A stretch of DNA of 64,000 nt. Source: Polytrichum commune (taxonomy: Eukaryota; Streptophyta; Polytrichopsida; Polytrichales; Polytrichaceae). The DNA is taken from positions 47,487,169 to 47,551,168 of the forward strand of contig OX485806.1 in assembly GCA_950295325.1 (NCBI GenBank). The letters run 5' to 3'. Within the stretch, counting starts at the first letter, position 1. Each line of letters opens with the position of its first letter. This document shows positions 49,226 to 62,112 of this stretch, piece by piece. The notes below the pieces were generated by a model. It saw only the letters and a program-made list of their open reading frames with translations. It was not told where the DNA came from and ran no database searches. The translations under genes were made by a program, and so were the position numbers.

Positions 49226-51570
49226 GGTGCTAGTTGCTCATTGCTCACATGATAGCATTCCCCATATGTAGATAGATCAATGGAAATACAAATTTTACAG
49301 GGAAGCATATGTGTGAACAAATATGCTTCCCTATAAAATTCATATTTACTTGTGGATTGTTGTTGTCTTCTAATGGAGGGTTTGTTATTGGTATATACAT
49401 AGTATTGGTATACGTGACGATCTTTGTGTGTGAAAGGCAATTAAATATTTCCTTTGTTGGAGGAAATGGGAGAATATTTATAGAAAGACAATGGAAAGAC
49501 AATTGTTGAGGGTATCTTTGTGTGTGAAAATATTAAATTAACATGTGTGTAAGGATTATGTGAGAGGTAAAGTGAGATTTTGCATGATGGAGAAATAGGA
49601 GGGTTTTTGTGAGGATAAGAGAAAATAGGCTTGTAGAGTGAGTTGTGTTTTTCATTTAGGTCAAACAATGTAATTTGAAGGAGTTCCATTGAGGCCACCA
49701 ACCCCACACACCCTCAACAATAACCTCCTCGATTACTAACCCAAATTCTCAAGCCTACAAAAGTAGACTAAAAACCAAATTCCAATGTAATCACTAACTT
49801 CAAACACATGGGAATTTGAATTGTTTTTAAAGAACAAAACCTCTTATGGGCACACGTAAGGATTGCGGCTCCACATGAAATGCACTCAACCTCACCAAAC
49901 ACTCCACCAAAACCACACATGAACACCTCCAATAACATTTACCATAAGTAGTACAATAATCTCCCGCTTAAGTATGCATCCGTTTAAGTATGCATCCCAG
50001 CTAAGAACACAATCTTTTTGACAAAAATCAGGGTTCATACTTTATTGTTTGAACATGTCATGCAAAGTCATTTGCTGTGAATGCATGGATTTTTTACACT
50101 TGACATATAATGTTACTTTATTAATGGTTTTGTTGAAACATCTCAAACAATGGGCGTACTTCATCATAAATTTGTCCAACTTCCGTTTGAACAATTGGAG
50201 CAAAGCAATTGGTCATCAATGTCAAAGACAATGTTGTGTAGAGCTTCAAAGCCTTTGAAGTTGGTAACATTTTTAGATTTAACAAATGTCTCGATAGGCT
50301 GGATTTCGTCATTGATAGGTGGTTCTGCTTCAATTCGCATCATTTCCAAAACTTTCAGGATGGCGCCTTCACTAACTTCATACTCCCACCCCAATGCCCA
50401 CTTGCTCGGCATGTTTGGCTTGCTCAACTTTCCAATGATTTCACAACGATGGGCTTTGGTCAAGCGGGTTGCCTTAGTTTTCATCCATTTCCCATTGCGA
50501 TTCATCGAATTAGAGTGTCTAGAAAGTGATATGAATAAAGTACACACCTACCAACTAAGTGCATACTTAAGCAAGAGATTACCATACCCTTAACCGCACA
50601 AAACAGTCTTTGATAATGATAAGGAGTAGTATTTGAATAAATCATTGAACCAATATATGGTAGCAAGAAAAACATTGGGATTTGGGGTTGTAATAATCAT
50701 AAGCAAAGTCCAAATTAAAATAGCTATAAAGGTTAGCACTTTGAGTTGCTATGTCTATGGTGGAATAATGGTATTTAGCATGGTAGTAAAAGTTGGTTAA
50801 GGGCTTAGGATTACCAAAGAGTTGTTTTAAGAGGGTAGTTTGGTATCATTGAGAAATATAGGTATGCTAAGGAGATTGAGGCTACAATATTGGTAACATA
50901 GTCCATCTACCTTATTAACAATCACCTTTGCCCCTCCTATACATGACCGAGGAGAGCTAGAGGAAGAACCAACGGGAAAAAAAAGGTCAACGGATAGAAG
51001 CTGTGAACAAGCAGGGAGCGAAGCTGACCCACGAGGACGAGTGCTAGCAAAGGAGGTTGCGGGGCCGAGAGGCGGGGAGCTGGTTTGCAAAAAACTAGGA
51101 GACAACTTCGATAAGATGGGTAGTTGTTAGGGTAGGACTGTGGGAACGCAACTAGGAACAGAGCGAGCGTGGAAACATGTACGGCCACACAAACATGTTA
51201 GGAATAGTTGGAAACTAAGTGTGAACATCTAGTTAATAGGATTATTTTATGGAATGAAGATGAGTAGATGAAAGAACACGCCCAAAAGGATGACAATTGT
51301 TTTGGATGGACATAACTATTTCAGCCGCTTTAAATGAATTAACCAATTTTAGATGGATGGGATAATACGAGATGCAACCAAATCCCATGGCACATCTAGG
51401 CAAATCGTTAAATGCACCAAATGTATTCCACAAGCACATCTATTATTATAGCACATGGATATTATTGTAAATAGATATGTCTAGACCAAAATTAAACATT
51501 AGTTATATACATTGCTCAAAATAGAAAAATCACACATTTGGTAAAAGGGAAAAAAGACATAACCGCCACA
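49226..51570. other. Intergenic DNA, no gene recognised
   Basis: AT-rich with scattered short frames on both strands (for example 50164-50547 minus and 50150-50593 plus overlap each other). None shows a known domain. 49260-49350 contains a short imperfect palindrome around 'gggaagcatatgtgtgaac'. Confidence 0.35.
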
Positions 51571-51634
51571 TCAAACACATGCACACATTAAAGAGACACA
51601 AAGGGGGCCTAAAAAAACTCATTTTACGTCGACT

Positions 51635-52130
51635 ATCTCACATGAGTGCCGCGAAGCCTATCGGGAGCCCAAGACCTACCACAACGCCTATTGGAAGCAA
51701 AAGACTTGCCGCAAAGCCTATCGGGCGTGTGAGGCTTGAAGAACTTTTGAAAATAAAGACTTAGCCGAAATTCGAGAAGGCTTGAAGAACTTTTGAAGAA
51801 AAAGACTTAAAAAATTCCAACAAGGCGTAAAACCCTTGGATGGAAAAGAACCTTAGAGACTAAGGGATTTTGCAACCCTTAGAGACTAAGAAAATTCCCA
51901 ACCTTTCAAGACTAGGGAATTCAAGATCCTTGAAGAGACTAAGGGTTTTCAAAACCTTGAGAGATGAAGGGATTCAAGACCCTTGAGACTTAAGGACCTA
52001 AAGGACTTAGGCTCAGCCGACATGAAGACCCTTAGAGACGAAGAGATTAGAGACTTAGAAAGTTACTAGGGCATGAAAACTCCGAGACTAAGAAGATTTT
52101 CCGGAGCTTGAAGACCCCAAGGCTTGAGAG
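51635..52130. repeat. Degenerate tandem repeats of ~33-36 bp
   Basis: First part (51635-51740): 'gccgc.aagcctatcggg' units which, in the plus frame from 51579, give a repeated peptide AAKPIGS.RL. Second part (51780-52130): 'ccttagagactaaggga' and 'aagacttgaagaac' units, strongly purine-rich. No other coding evidence. Confidence 0.6.
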
Positions 52131-53790
52131 GGAAACCATCGGAGTTAGGAAACTTGAAGAAACTCACATGATTAAGACTCAAAAAGAAATTCTTGATTGA
52201 TTAATCAAAATATATGGTTGAACACCCAAAATTCGAAGGTTGAAGCTAAGGGCACTTACTTACCAAGACCCGTGAGCATCCTTGGGGTTAAAGTTTTGGG
52301 ATAGGTATCGAATGACGGGAGAGGCATAAATCGGCAGACACGGAATCATTAAGAGGAGGAAGACGAGGAAAGGGTTGCCAAGTGGACTACATCGACCATC
52401 ACCGTACAATCAAACACAAATTAAGATTTCACTTCATCATAACCCTCACATCAAGAAAAAATATTTTGGGGATAATTAAGAAAGATATGTAGAAAGTACG
52501 AGAACATTGACATGGATAATATTAGATTATACACATGAATGACTAAGAAAATTGATCAAATACTTTGGATATAATGATTTCATGAAATCATTATGAAAAT
52601 GTACTTGGTAAATGATGAAATAAATAAATTCCCATAATTAAGTGTCATTCATCAACTACGTAGATTTGCATTAGCGAGGGAGTATGCTTGAATTACAAAG
52701 GACTTTTGATACTCTTAACTACACACTCTCGGACTTTGGATGGCGTAAGAGTGATCACAAGTCATTCAAACCATGAAAGATATAGGAGTGATTATACATG
52801 ATGTTGGATATGGGAATAAATTCCATTTCAAAACACTTAACCTTGACATTAGGATTTAGGATAACATACACTTAGAAACCTAGGACACCTACTCCTTAAA
52901 GATTCATGAGAACTTACAAAGAGGAATATTACACAAAACTGGATACCAATAATAGTATGCATGTGACCACCTTCGTTGAAGTGGAAAGCAAGAACAATTT
53001 AATTTTGGTAGGAATGATGTTCGTGTAAACCGGTCAGCAACGGGTTACACCATCTAAGGCTAAGGGTTGAAGGTGACCTTGACACCTCCTTGCAACATAT
53101 CCTTCCCAACAATCTTGTCATACAAGCCAATATTTTCTAAAAACACTTCTTATTCAAAAACTATTACAATACTTTGCCTTCAATACCCTCCAAAAAATCC
53201 TTACCACCTTAAGAAATTTTGGTAAAGATGTCACCAATAAACTTGCCAAATTTGCCCTAGTATACATCCAAAGTGCAACACTCCACCAATGCATAAAACA
53301 CATATCATCATTTTTTGGCATTCCAAATTACTTACACATACCATCATACTACACCCATCATACACTTCAAAGCCTACATACAAAAACGATGTACACCCAC
53401 CAACTCACAACCGCAATCCTACCTCGATACACATTTGTAGAAAAATAACTCAAGATTCCACTAGTTCAATCGTCCATTTTGAAGTATTAATGGTCAAGAT
53501 TCCACCGCACATATGCACAAATCAAAAAGAAAAGAAATAGAACTCCAGTCTCCGTAGGAGGCCGGAGTGAATAAAATGTCCGTTTGTAGAACATCCTTGG
53601 CCACGCCCTAGGGCAATGGCGTTAGATGTAATACTACTTCACCCCTTGCAGGGAGTAGATACTATATTATTAACTAATAACCGATTAACCGGTAACTGGT
53701 AACCAGTAGCATGTGAACGTTGTTAGTGGGGTTTGTCCAGTATAATGGCATTGTTTTACAGGGTAAAGTGTACGGGGTTATAAGTGTGTT
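52131..53790. other. AT-rich DNA, no gene recognised
   Basis: No protein, RNA or repeat boundary recognised. A short palindrome-like pair 'actccagtctccg / ggaggccggagt' is at 53540-53570, close to the 3' side of the LINE remnant. Confidence 0.35.
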
Positions 53791-53799
53791 CATTTAGTT

Positions 53800-55992
53800 A
53801 TGCTAGGTCATGAAGGTCTGTGACAAATTATCGGTTCTCTAATCTTCGTTTATGAACTAATATTGAGTGTGCATATTGTGTGGCGATTATGTTAATTTGT
53901 TGGAATGTGTTTTTTATTTTTATGAAAGGGAGTTTGAATTTTGTTTCCAGGTTTTTCATTGATGGGATGTGTGTAGTGGCTCTTGCGCCTGCGACTAGTA
54001 CCATGAGTGGGGCTACATTCCATCCCCTTGTTATGATGTTACTGATGAGTGGTTGGTATTTTGTGATTTTCCTATCGAGGGTTTCTACGACAAATCCGTC
54101 ATTACAATATATAAAATCTATGAATTGTATGGTGATTCCTATTGTAGGGGCTTATGGTGGGGGTGGTTATAAGGATGTCCTATGACGCACAATATGTCCA
54201 ATTTGAACCTGGCGTTGCAGTGGCATCTCAGGGTACCACATGTGCATGGCAATAGCCATGTTGGCACGGTATTTTCTTAGGGTTGTTCATTATACGTTCC
54301 CGCACTCATAAGTGTATAGTGTCTAGATTATTTATTTGACATAATTACTTTACGTGCTTCCCATACATCTTTGTTATGTTGTTTTGTTATAAATGCATGA
54401 ATGTGTTGTTGTTTGCATTTGAGTAGTACATGTAATAATGGATCTGTGTTTGATGAGTTGCAGATGGGACACGTTTCTAATGGGTAAGCTTCTCTACCAA
54501 AGAAGAGTTGCTTCCGGGTGTCACCCATGTACTCTGCCATTTGGAATATGATTAGGCATGTTTTTTGTTTATCCGTAATATTTGGATTTTTCCAAAAATT
54601 GTTTGACAATGTCTTGACAATGTCTTGTCAATATCTTTGTTTTTGAGCCACTTGTGTAGTTGGTGTGTTTGGTTAGCTATGACTTCTAAATTATGTTTTT
54701 TATCATATTTAAGGACGTGTTTTCCAAGGTGTCATATGGGGCCTTTGTTTGGTGTTTCTTGTATTGAGTGCCACCAATTTTTTTGGAGGTAGTATGGTGT
54801 AGGGTGTGCATGTTCGTGTGGCATTGCGGCGTCTCTATGATCTAGTTTGCATCCTAATTTGGCTAATATGTTTGCTTGTTCATTGCCATTTATGTTAGCA
54901 TGGGCTTTGACTTTATGTAGTGTGGTGATTTGTGTGTGGGATTGTAGCATTGTGGTCATGGATTCAAGGATATTTTTGTCTAGGTGGTTATTATGTAGTG
55001 TGGGGTGTTTGATTTGAGTGTTTAATAAATATAGGACATTAAGGCAATCCGTGAAGATATGTGTTGGTTCGTCACGATATGTGGTGGTTAGGAGTTGGAG
55101 AGTGTGGTGTGTGGCCATCATTTTTGCTCTTAGTATGTTCTGTAGCCCTGGTAGTCTTACTGCAATTTTAGATTTTTTATAGAATTGTAGATACCATACC
55201 CTATTTTTTGCGTTTCCAGTGTCCTTTGGATGTTTCGTTAGGTGGTTTGAATGATCCATCTATGTAGTAGCATAATTGTGGTATGTATTTGAGGGGTAGA
55301 CATCTATCAATGTTAGTGATTAGTGGAATATTGGGGGTTTGGGTGGTTGGTGGATGAGGGGGGTATATAAATTTAGACCATTTTATACTACGATTTATTG
55401 GGGTGTCTCGCGGTGTAGGTGATGTGGGTTGAGTGAACATTGTGGATATTTGTAGGGTGTTAGCAATATTGTACATCTGTTGGGTATATCCTTCTGATCC
55501 AGTGGGTGTGCCTTTGTGGTGGACACATTGAGTGTGTATGGTGCGACTTTTCGTTCTAGGTTCAGTTCGTAGTTCTGGTGGAATTGTTGGTTCTTTGTAT
55601 GTGATGGTGTCAGCTTTGAACTGTGCAATAACATATGAGTCTAGAAAAGGTCCTTCGTGGGGGTTGAGGTTGTGATACCAGTTCTCGTTTGGTGTTATGA
55701 GGATTGTGACTGTGTTTGGGTTATTTTTGAATGCGAGACGTGCCCAATGAAGGGTTTGTTGGGCTTTTTTTTCCGTGTGTGGGTGTGCATATCCGTGTCC
55801 TTGCCATTTGTACTGGAACGATGTGCACAAATCACACAAAACCTCAAATTGTGATACATATGATACATGGACAGTTAGAAAATACACTCCTTCTGCCCCC
55901 ACCAAATTTCCCTCACCCTTCTCGAACCTTTTTCCACGACAAATGGTTGACATATGTCTCCACTTCCTCACCACGTGCACCAACCACACCAT
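53800..55992 (-). pseudogene. Non-LTR retrotransposon (LINE) 3' part with RNase H, decayed
   Basis: Minus-strand frames at 55992-55201, 55259-54732, 54609-54328 and about 54120-53810 follow each other with frameshifts. They contain an RNase H domain (YYIDGSFKPP at its start, HIFTDCLNVLYLLN, LHKVKAHANINGNEQAN), then a CPIC...HVLLKC zinc-knuckle-like C-terminus, then a further conserved tail. Two catalytic RNase H residues look lost: the Glu expected in 'RAELMA' is Lys, and the Asp expected in 'NEQAD' is Asn. Both fit G-to-A changes. The reverse transcriptase is not present upstream, so the copy is 5'-truncated as well as mutated. Confidence 0.75.
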
Positions 55993-56200
55993 TAAATTTT
56001 TTTGAACAACCTAACACAACAAATGAATATGGTATATACATAAATTGCTTTTCTTCCATTCCACATTTTGCAGCATTTCCCCAATGAACACATGCATGCT
56101 CACCATTCTCAACCATTTATCCACTACAAATGGTTGACACATGTCTCCACCTCCTCACCATGTGCACCAACCACACCATCAACAAAAGTCGAACAACCTA
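55930..56200. repeat. Direct duplication, ~187 bp apart
   Basis: 'acaaatggttgaca.atgtctccac.tcctcacca.gtgcaccaaccacacca' occurs at about 55939 and again at about 56126. It lies between the LINE remnant and the mariner element. Confidence 0.75.
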
Positions 56201-56537
56201 ACAAAACAAACTAGTCAAGCTCAATGAACACATGCACCCATCTTGCCCCCCCCCCTTGTCTCAATAATACATTTCTTATACTCATGCACTGCATAAATAA
56301 AATGCCAATGTTTTTTCATACTCAAATCTGACATATTAATCATCACCACCACCTTCCCACATAAAACCACACACTATACCACCAAAAATGTTATGTACAA
56401 TTTGTTGATTTTATTTTTTGCCTTGATTGCAACCTTACCACCCCAACCCAATAAAAAAAAACTTAGATACCAAACATTGGTGCACACTCTAGAAGACAAT
56501 GGATAATATATTCTATTCCTTAGCCTAAAAACATGTA

Positions 56538-58463
56538 CTCCCTCCGTTTCATATCAAAAGTTACGTTTCACTAAATATGTGGGATTAAGGTCATTTTTCG
56601 CATTTTTATCACGAAATTGTGTGCGTTGTATAGCTCTCACTAAGCACTTTCCGGTGAGCTAGGGGTGTCCAAAAAAAAATCAATTTTTTTTAACGCCAAT
56701 TTCATTGGAAGCCCGTCATTTTGGGCGGATGGCACCGAAGCTCATTTGCTAATGAGTAGTGAGGTTGAGACTTGTGCTCCTTAAGGTTTGTGTTTAGGGT
56801 TAGGGTTTTTGAGAAGAAACGGAATGGCGATGTCCATTTCTGATGAAATCGATGTTGACGGTGATGCTCACGGATTGGAGATGGAGCCCATTGTGAACAA
56901 CAAGAAAAGCCCAACCTGGGTAATGAGAACCGCCAGTTGATCTACCAGAAGTTGTTCGCCAAGAAGCGAGATGATGGATCGCTCCCGAAAGGTGTTCTAC
57001 TCAATGTTGGCAAGGAGTTCGGTGTCACACGTCAATCCATCTCGCGAATCTGGAATCGTGGAAAGCAATCACTTGCGGCTGGCGATCGGTTGGCCAACAT
57101 ATTGAATCGCAAGCAGAAGACAGGTCGCAAGAATAATCATCGACATGGATCGGATTAAGGCGGTTCCGCTAAGACAACGCGGAACTCTGCGGGCGTTAGC
57201 AGCTGCGCTTGGCGACGTGTCATCCACGACCATTCATCGTCGCATTAAGGACAAGAGTCTCAAATTCCATTCAAGTGCGGTTAAGCCCTTCCTCATCGAT
57301 GCGAACAAGTTGGAGCGGTTGAAGTTTTGCCTGTCCATGTTGACGTACGACACCTTGCAGCACCGGGATTACGAGTTCGACAGCATGATGTGGCGTATCC
57401 ATTTGGACGAAAAATGGTTCCAGGTGACGAGAACCCAGAGGATACATCCTTGCGCCAGACGAGACGGACGCTCATCGTACGTGCAAGAGCAAACGCATTA
57501 TTGACAAGATCATGTTCCTCTATGTTGTCGCGCGGCCTCGATGGGATACAGTTCGGAATCAATATTTCGACGGCAAGATCGGAATGTACCCATTCATTAG
57601 GGTTGAGAAGGCCAAGAGGGCTAGCCGCAATCGCCCAAGAGGGGCAGACGTGATCAAGCCGGTGGATGTCGATCGGGAAGTGTCACGTCGGATGCTGATC
57701 GACAAGGTGCTCCCAGACATTCGTGCGAATTTCCCGAAAGGATGGGACGGGATGGGCCTTGAACGGGAGATTGAGCTTCAGCAAGACAACGCGACACCCC
57801 ATGTTAATGGCGATGATGAAGAGCTCGCTCCTGAGCTCGTCAAGGACGGCATCAAGATTGTGCTCATCAATCAGCCGCCGAATTCGCCTGACATGAACGT
57901 TCTAGACTTGGGATTCTTCCGCACAATTCAATCGTTGCAACACACTCTGCCTCAAGAGGGGTACGCTGGGATCATCAGTGCAACAACAAAGGCCTTCGAA
58001 TTGATGTCGATGGACGCGTTGAACAATGTTTTTCTCACTTGGTAGTCGTGCATGATTGAGGCCATCATGACTGAGGGGTCGAACCACTATAAGATTCCAC
58101 ACATGGGAAAGGCAGCGTTGCAGCGCAGGGGCGAACTTCCTCACACTTTGCGTTGTTTGGCAGAAATCGTTAGGAATGCTCATGAATTTGTTGAAGGCAA
58201 CACGCCCGTTCATCACCATTGACGAATGATACACATAAAACCGTGTTGATGTTTGTGTTTAGGTTGAGTTCAAATATCAATTGTTAAATAAGTGTAAATT
58301 GTTAGTTGATTGACTTGGTAGTTCATCAGCAACAACATTTACATTGTTTATAGCAACATTCCAATTCGTTTGATGAAGTTTGAAAGAAATTTCACCAAAC
58401 GTATCTTTTGTTTTGTAACGCAAATTATGTCCAAACGTAACTTTTGATATGAAACGGAGGGAG
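56538..58463 (+). mobile_element. Mariner-like element with perfect terminal inverted repeats
   Basis: A 1926-base element starting CTCCCTCCGTTTC and ending with the reverse complement. The first and last 31 bases (56538-56568 and 58433-58463) are perfect inverted repeats. It is flanked by TA on both sides (56536-56537 and 58464-58465), the Tc1/mariner target. The termini are of the Stowaway type, and the interior encodes a plant mariner transposase. Confidence 0.95.
56824..58222 (+). pseudogene. Mariner transposase (plant DD39D type), broken
   Basis: Coding matches a plant mariner-like transposase from start to end but changes frame three times: near 56905, near 57138 and between ~57430 and 57505. 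An in-frame TAG (58043-58045) is followed by further family sequence (SCMIEAIM.., YKIPHMGKAAL). The helix-turn-helix part shows EFGVTRQSISRIWNRGK. The catalytic triad is visible: IHLDEKWF, QQDNATPHV and PNSPDMNVLDLGFF, the last typical of the plant DD39D clade. The protein would cut and paste the element at TA sites, but this copy cannot make it. Confidence 0.9.
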
Positions 58464-58465
58464 TA

Positions 58466-61400
58466 TCCAAAAAGGCATTCACACGCCCAATATCACCAGC
58501 TCATTTGATCAAAGGTACATCCCCTTAATGCCCATCCATGCATCATACATCAAATCCACTTAATTGCCATTATTTATCTCACATTTTCATGCTCAACAAT
58601 ATTTTTATTAAAATAATGTAATTTTCACCTAAGCAACCTCCAAAATTCCCCACACACACCAATACCTCAAGAATGAATTCTACAATAGGATGCCTATTTA
58701 ATTATCTTAAATAAAAAGATAAACAACCTTCCAAGGTTAGCACTAGGACTCCAACCCATTACATGCTACAACAAATTATCTAGGCTAATAGGAAGGTTAA
58801 TAACCATCCCTTGTAATTTTTTGAGAATGTTTTTTTTTTAAAAAATTAATTTTTTTAAATTTAAATAATAAAATTTGGGTAGGACTAATAGAGCATATGA
58901 AACACTAAAAATTATTTGGAAATAGGTGGGGGGGGGGGAGGAAGGGGAGTTATGGCATGTGGAGTATATGTATGTAGAAAAAAAATGTGAGTTATGGGAA
59001 TTGGGTGTGTTGGGTGGAGATTACAAATGATGGGTGATGTGTTGGCAACACATGATTATGTGGTTGTATTTAAGTTGCTTCATGGTGTAGTTATTGTGAA
59101 AAACTAGTGTGCAAAATAGAAACCATTAGGTTTGTTGAATAATTTGTTGTCATATGTGTGTGCGTGTTGAGTGGGTGATGTGTATGAAAGTGTGGTTGAT
59201 TGATGGTATTGAAGGATTTCATATTCCAATAATAAATAGGTTGTGTATGTGAATATGGTGGAAGTGTGTTTTGTGTGAAGGTTTGGAGGTTTGGAGGTGG
59301 TGGATGGGGGTGTGGTGGGAAGGTGGTTTGATGCAATTTTTGTCCTATTATATGATGCTTGTTGGAATAATGGTGTAGAAAGTGAAAGGGTTTGACTTGT
59401 TGAGATACTTTGTTTGAGGATGTGTATGTGGTATCGATTGTTGTTGTGGGTGGTAGTATGGGTTTTGTAGAACAACCTAGTTTGAACTTCAGGATAGTTT
59501 GAATTTTAGTTTGATTTTTACATGTAATTTGTGATCTCTATTTGATGGTTCCTTAAAAAAAATTTGGAAACCATATGTGGTGGTCAATTAACAACTGTGG
59601 CATTTGACCTTAAAATGATTACTTTATTCATTTTGGTAGCAACATGATAAACATTAATCTTACTCGCATTTTTGAAACTTGCTCTACAACCTGCATGGAG
59701 GGGGGAAAGAGAAAATGTGTCTTCACCGTGAGAGAAAGTGAGAATGAGCCCAACGCTAACCTTCGCGGATTACCTCTTCCAACCACAAAGGCTTATTGGC
59801 CATAGATTTAGCTTTTTCTAAATCTAACGGTTAGTATCTACTATTGATTTCACCTTACCTATCTTTTTTCTAAATTTTTCCACCTTCTTGATCCAATGAC
59901 CTACGCTTTCATCCACACACGTCTTTATTTGCTCGCTACCTTCATCCGCATACGCCATCATTGGCTCAATGTTTTTATCTACTTGATGTTGTGCCGAATC
60001 TTTGTGAATTGTTTAATTGTCTAACATTGCTAACTAATTGATACTAATCTAATTTCTAATAAGTAATTTCATTTCTTAATTAATCAATAAGCTTTAATTC
60101 AAACTGCAAGAAATTTGGATGGTTTACATCCTTATAGACACCAAGGTTGTAACGGAGGCATTTCTTAGGGGAATAACATTCACATGTTATTATTTCATCA
60201 CATTATCATTGAAGAAAAAATAATTATGCAATTCTATGACGTGCCCCCCCCCCTTTATAATGACAAGGTAACCCATCTATGAAAATGCCCATTATATTCA
60301 TAAACATGTATTTGTAATGGTTGCAACCACGTGATTGTATTTTCTAGGGCATTTTCTACCTTGATACCTGTAACCATCTTGAGCTTCCTAGGCTGAACAA
60401 TTTTGCAAGAAATGGCAAGTTGTGCCCTCGAAACACTTGAGAAACCTTAAACATTTTATAGCCTTTAAATATATATTGCAAATCATTTTTCCGTCTAGAT
60501 TCCGTTATACCCACCGGAGCACTCATGTTGTTGCATGCTTGTGTTATTTTTGTTCATTTACAATTTTATTATTGCTAAGATTGTATTTCTAAATCCACAT
60601 CTTTTATGTACAACGGTTTGTGAATGTTGTGCCCCATTGACTTTGGCCCTCATACATTCACAAGTGTTCATGAAAATTATGCCCACCTCTTGATTCTAAA
60701 ATTATGAAAACTCATACCTAAATAAACCCTTGCATTTGTCCTCAGATTAGACCCACATCACTTTATTCGTTAATTTGGGACTTTTTCGGCATTTTGAGAC
60801 AGTTACAAATATAAAAACATGGATAAAATCACACAGATATTGGAGAATGTTGTAAGATGAAAATACTTTGAAGCGGGTGTTCATATCAAGAACCCAATTA
60901 AGAACTCATATCAAGATGCTTTAGGTAGGACGACCCAAACATTAGACCATGTTGTTGTGGTCCATATATTAATTTGAGACAAGAGAAAGTCTCAAATTAA
61001 CGCATATAGTAATCCACCTATGTATCACTTGGCTCCACTGTTGCATTTCCTCGCATTCTATTGTTGTATATTATCTCTTGTTTTCCTAATGTAAATAATT
61101 GTTGTGTTTATAATTATATACATTTCATTCATGGTTTTTTCCTTGTTTTCAATCATTATATGTTGCAAGTTAAAATATCTACCATAGGGCCCTTAGAAAG
61201 ACACCAACACATGCTCCCTTGCATAAACCATTAATCATTTTCTACCTCAATGTTTTCCATGTCCATTTCCGTAGCCCCCAAAATATGGACTATGATGGGG
61301 AAATTGTCATTAACCATCAGGGTGTCCCAATACACCTTAGTATGTTGCGTTTCTTGCGGAAGGTCCAAGATTTTGATCATTTGATAATGAGTAGCTCCAT

Positions 61401-62107
61401 GATCTTGGGGAACATCAAGCCCATCAATGGCTTCTTATTTTGTGATCTTGATCCTTTTTTATTCACCCCCTTTGCTTGATCCTTGGAGAATTTTTTTTTG
61501 CGATGAACTCCATAATAATAGGTGTGGGAGCCCAATATTCTACGGAAATACGGAAATATGGAAATACGGATGCATTTTCCGTATTTTACCCTGCTCATAT
61601 AGGGATAATAGGGTCTCTTAGGTTAAAATTAAATATACTAGGAAATAAGGCATTCTAAATCCGCCTCGCACGATAAAAATGACAAAAAGGGGTATTATTA
61701 CCGGTCCGGCAAATTGGACTAGGTGTCGCAACCTTTGCTAGCCCCCCTTGACAATCTTGCCAATTTTCAATTCTAGCAAAGGTTACGAGCGCTAACCATT
61801 CGCATTCCGCCATGCTAATGATTAGCTCCTCGTACCCCGGACCTTATAGTTCATAGGAGGGAACCAACCCTCCTACTTTGCTTTCAGGACTCACCCCTTA
61901 ATCGGTAACCCATTCCTAGATGTGGACTTCCAATCCCATGTTGATCATCGCATTGCCAGAGCAACACTACAACAACCCGAACCATACTAGGCAACTATGG
62001 CCTCACAATGGGCCAATGCCCATGGAGGCCTTGCCGTTCGGCCTCGGGTGGGTGAGGCCACACCACCTCACCCATATAAGCCTCTAGGACTTTACACGGG
62101 GCCCCTA
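58466..62107. other. AT-rich DNA, no gene recognised
   Basis: No coherent coding frame. Contains a G-run near 58928-58938, a C-run near 60243, a minus-strand Thr/Pro/His-rich frame near 59100-59475 judged to be chance, and a short hairpin at 61562-61586 (AAATACGGA and TCCGTATTT) next to 'ggaaatac' direct repeats. Confidence 0.4.
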
Positions 62108-62112
62108 CCCCA

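Noticed and set aside
50150-50593. Overlapping plus and minus ORFs as a gene
   Set aside because: Neither strand gives a recognisable protein, and the two overlap almost fully.
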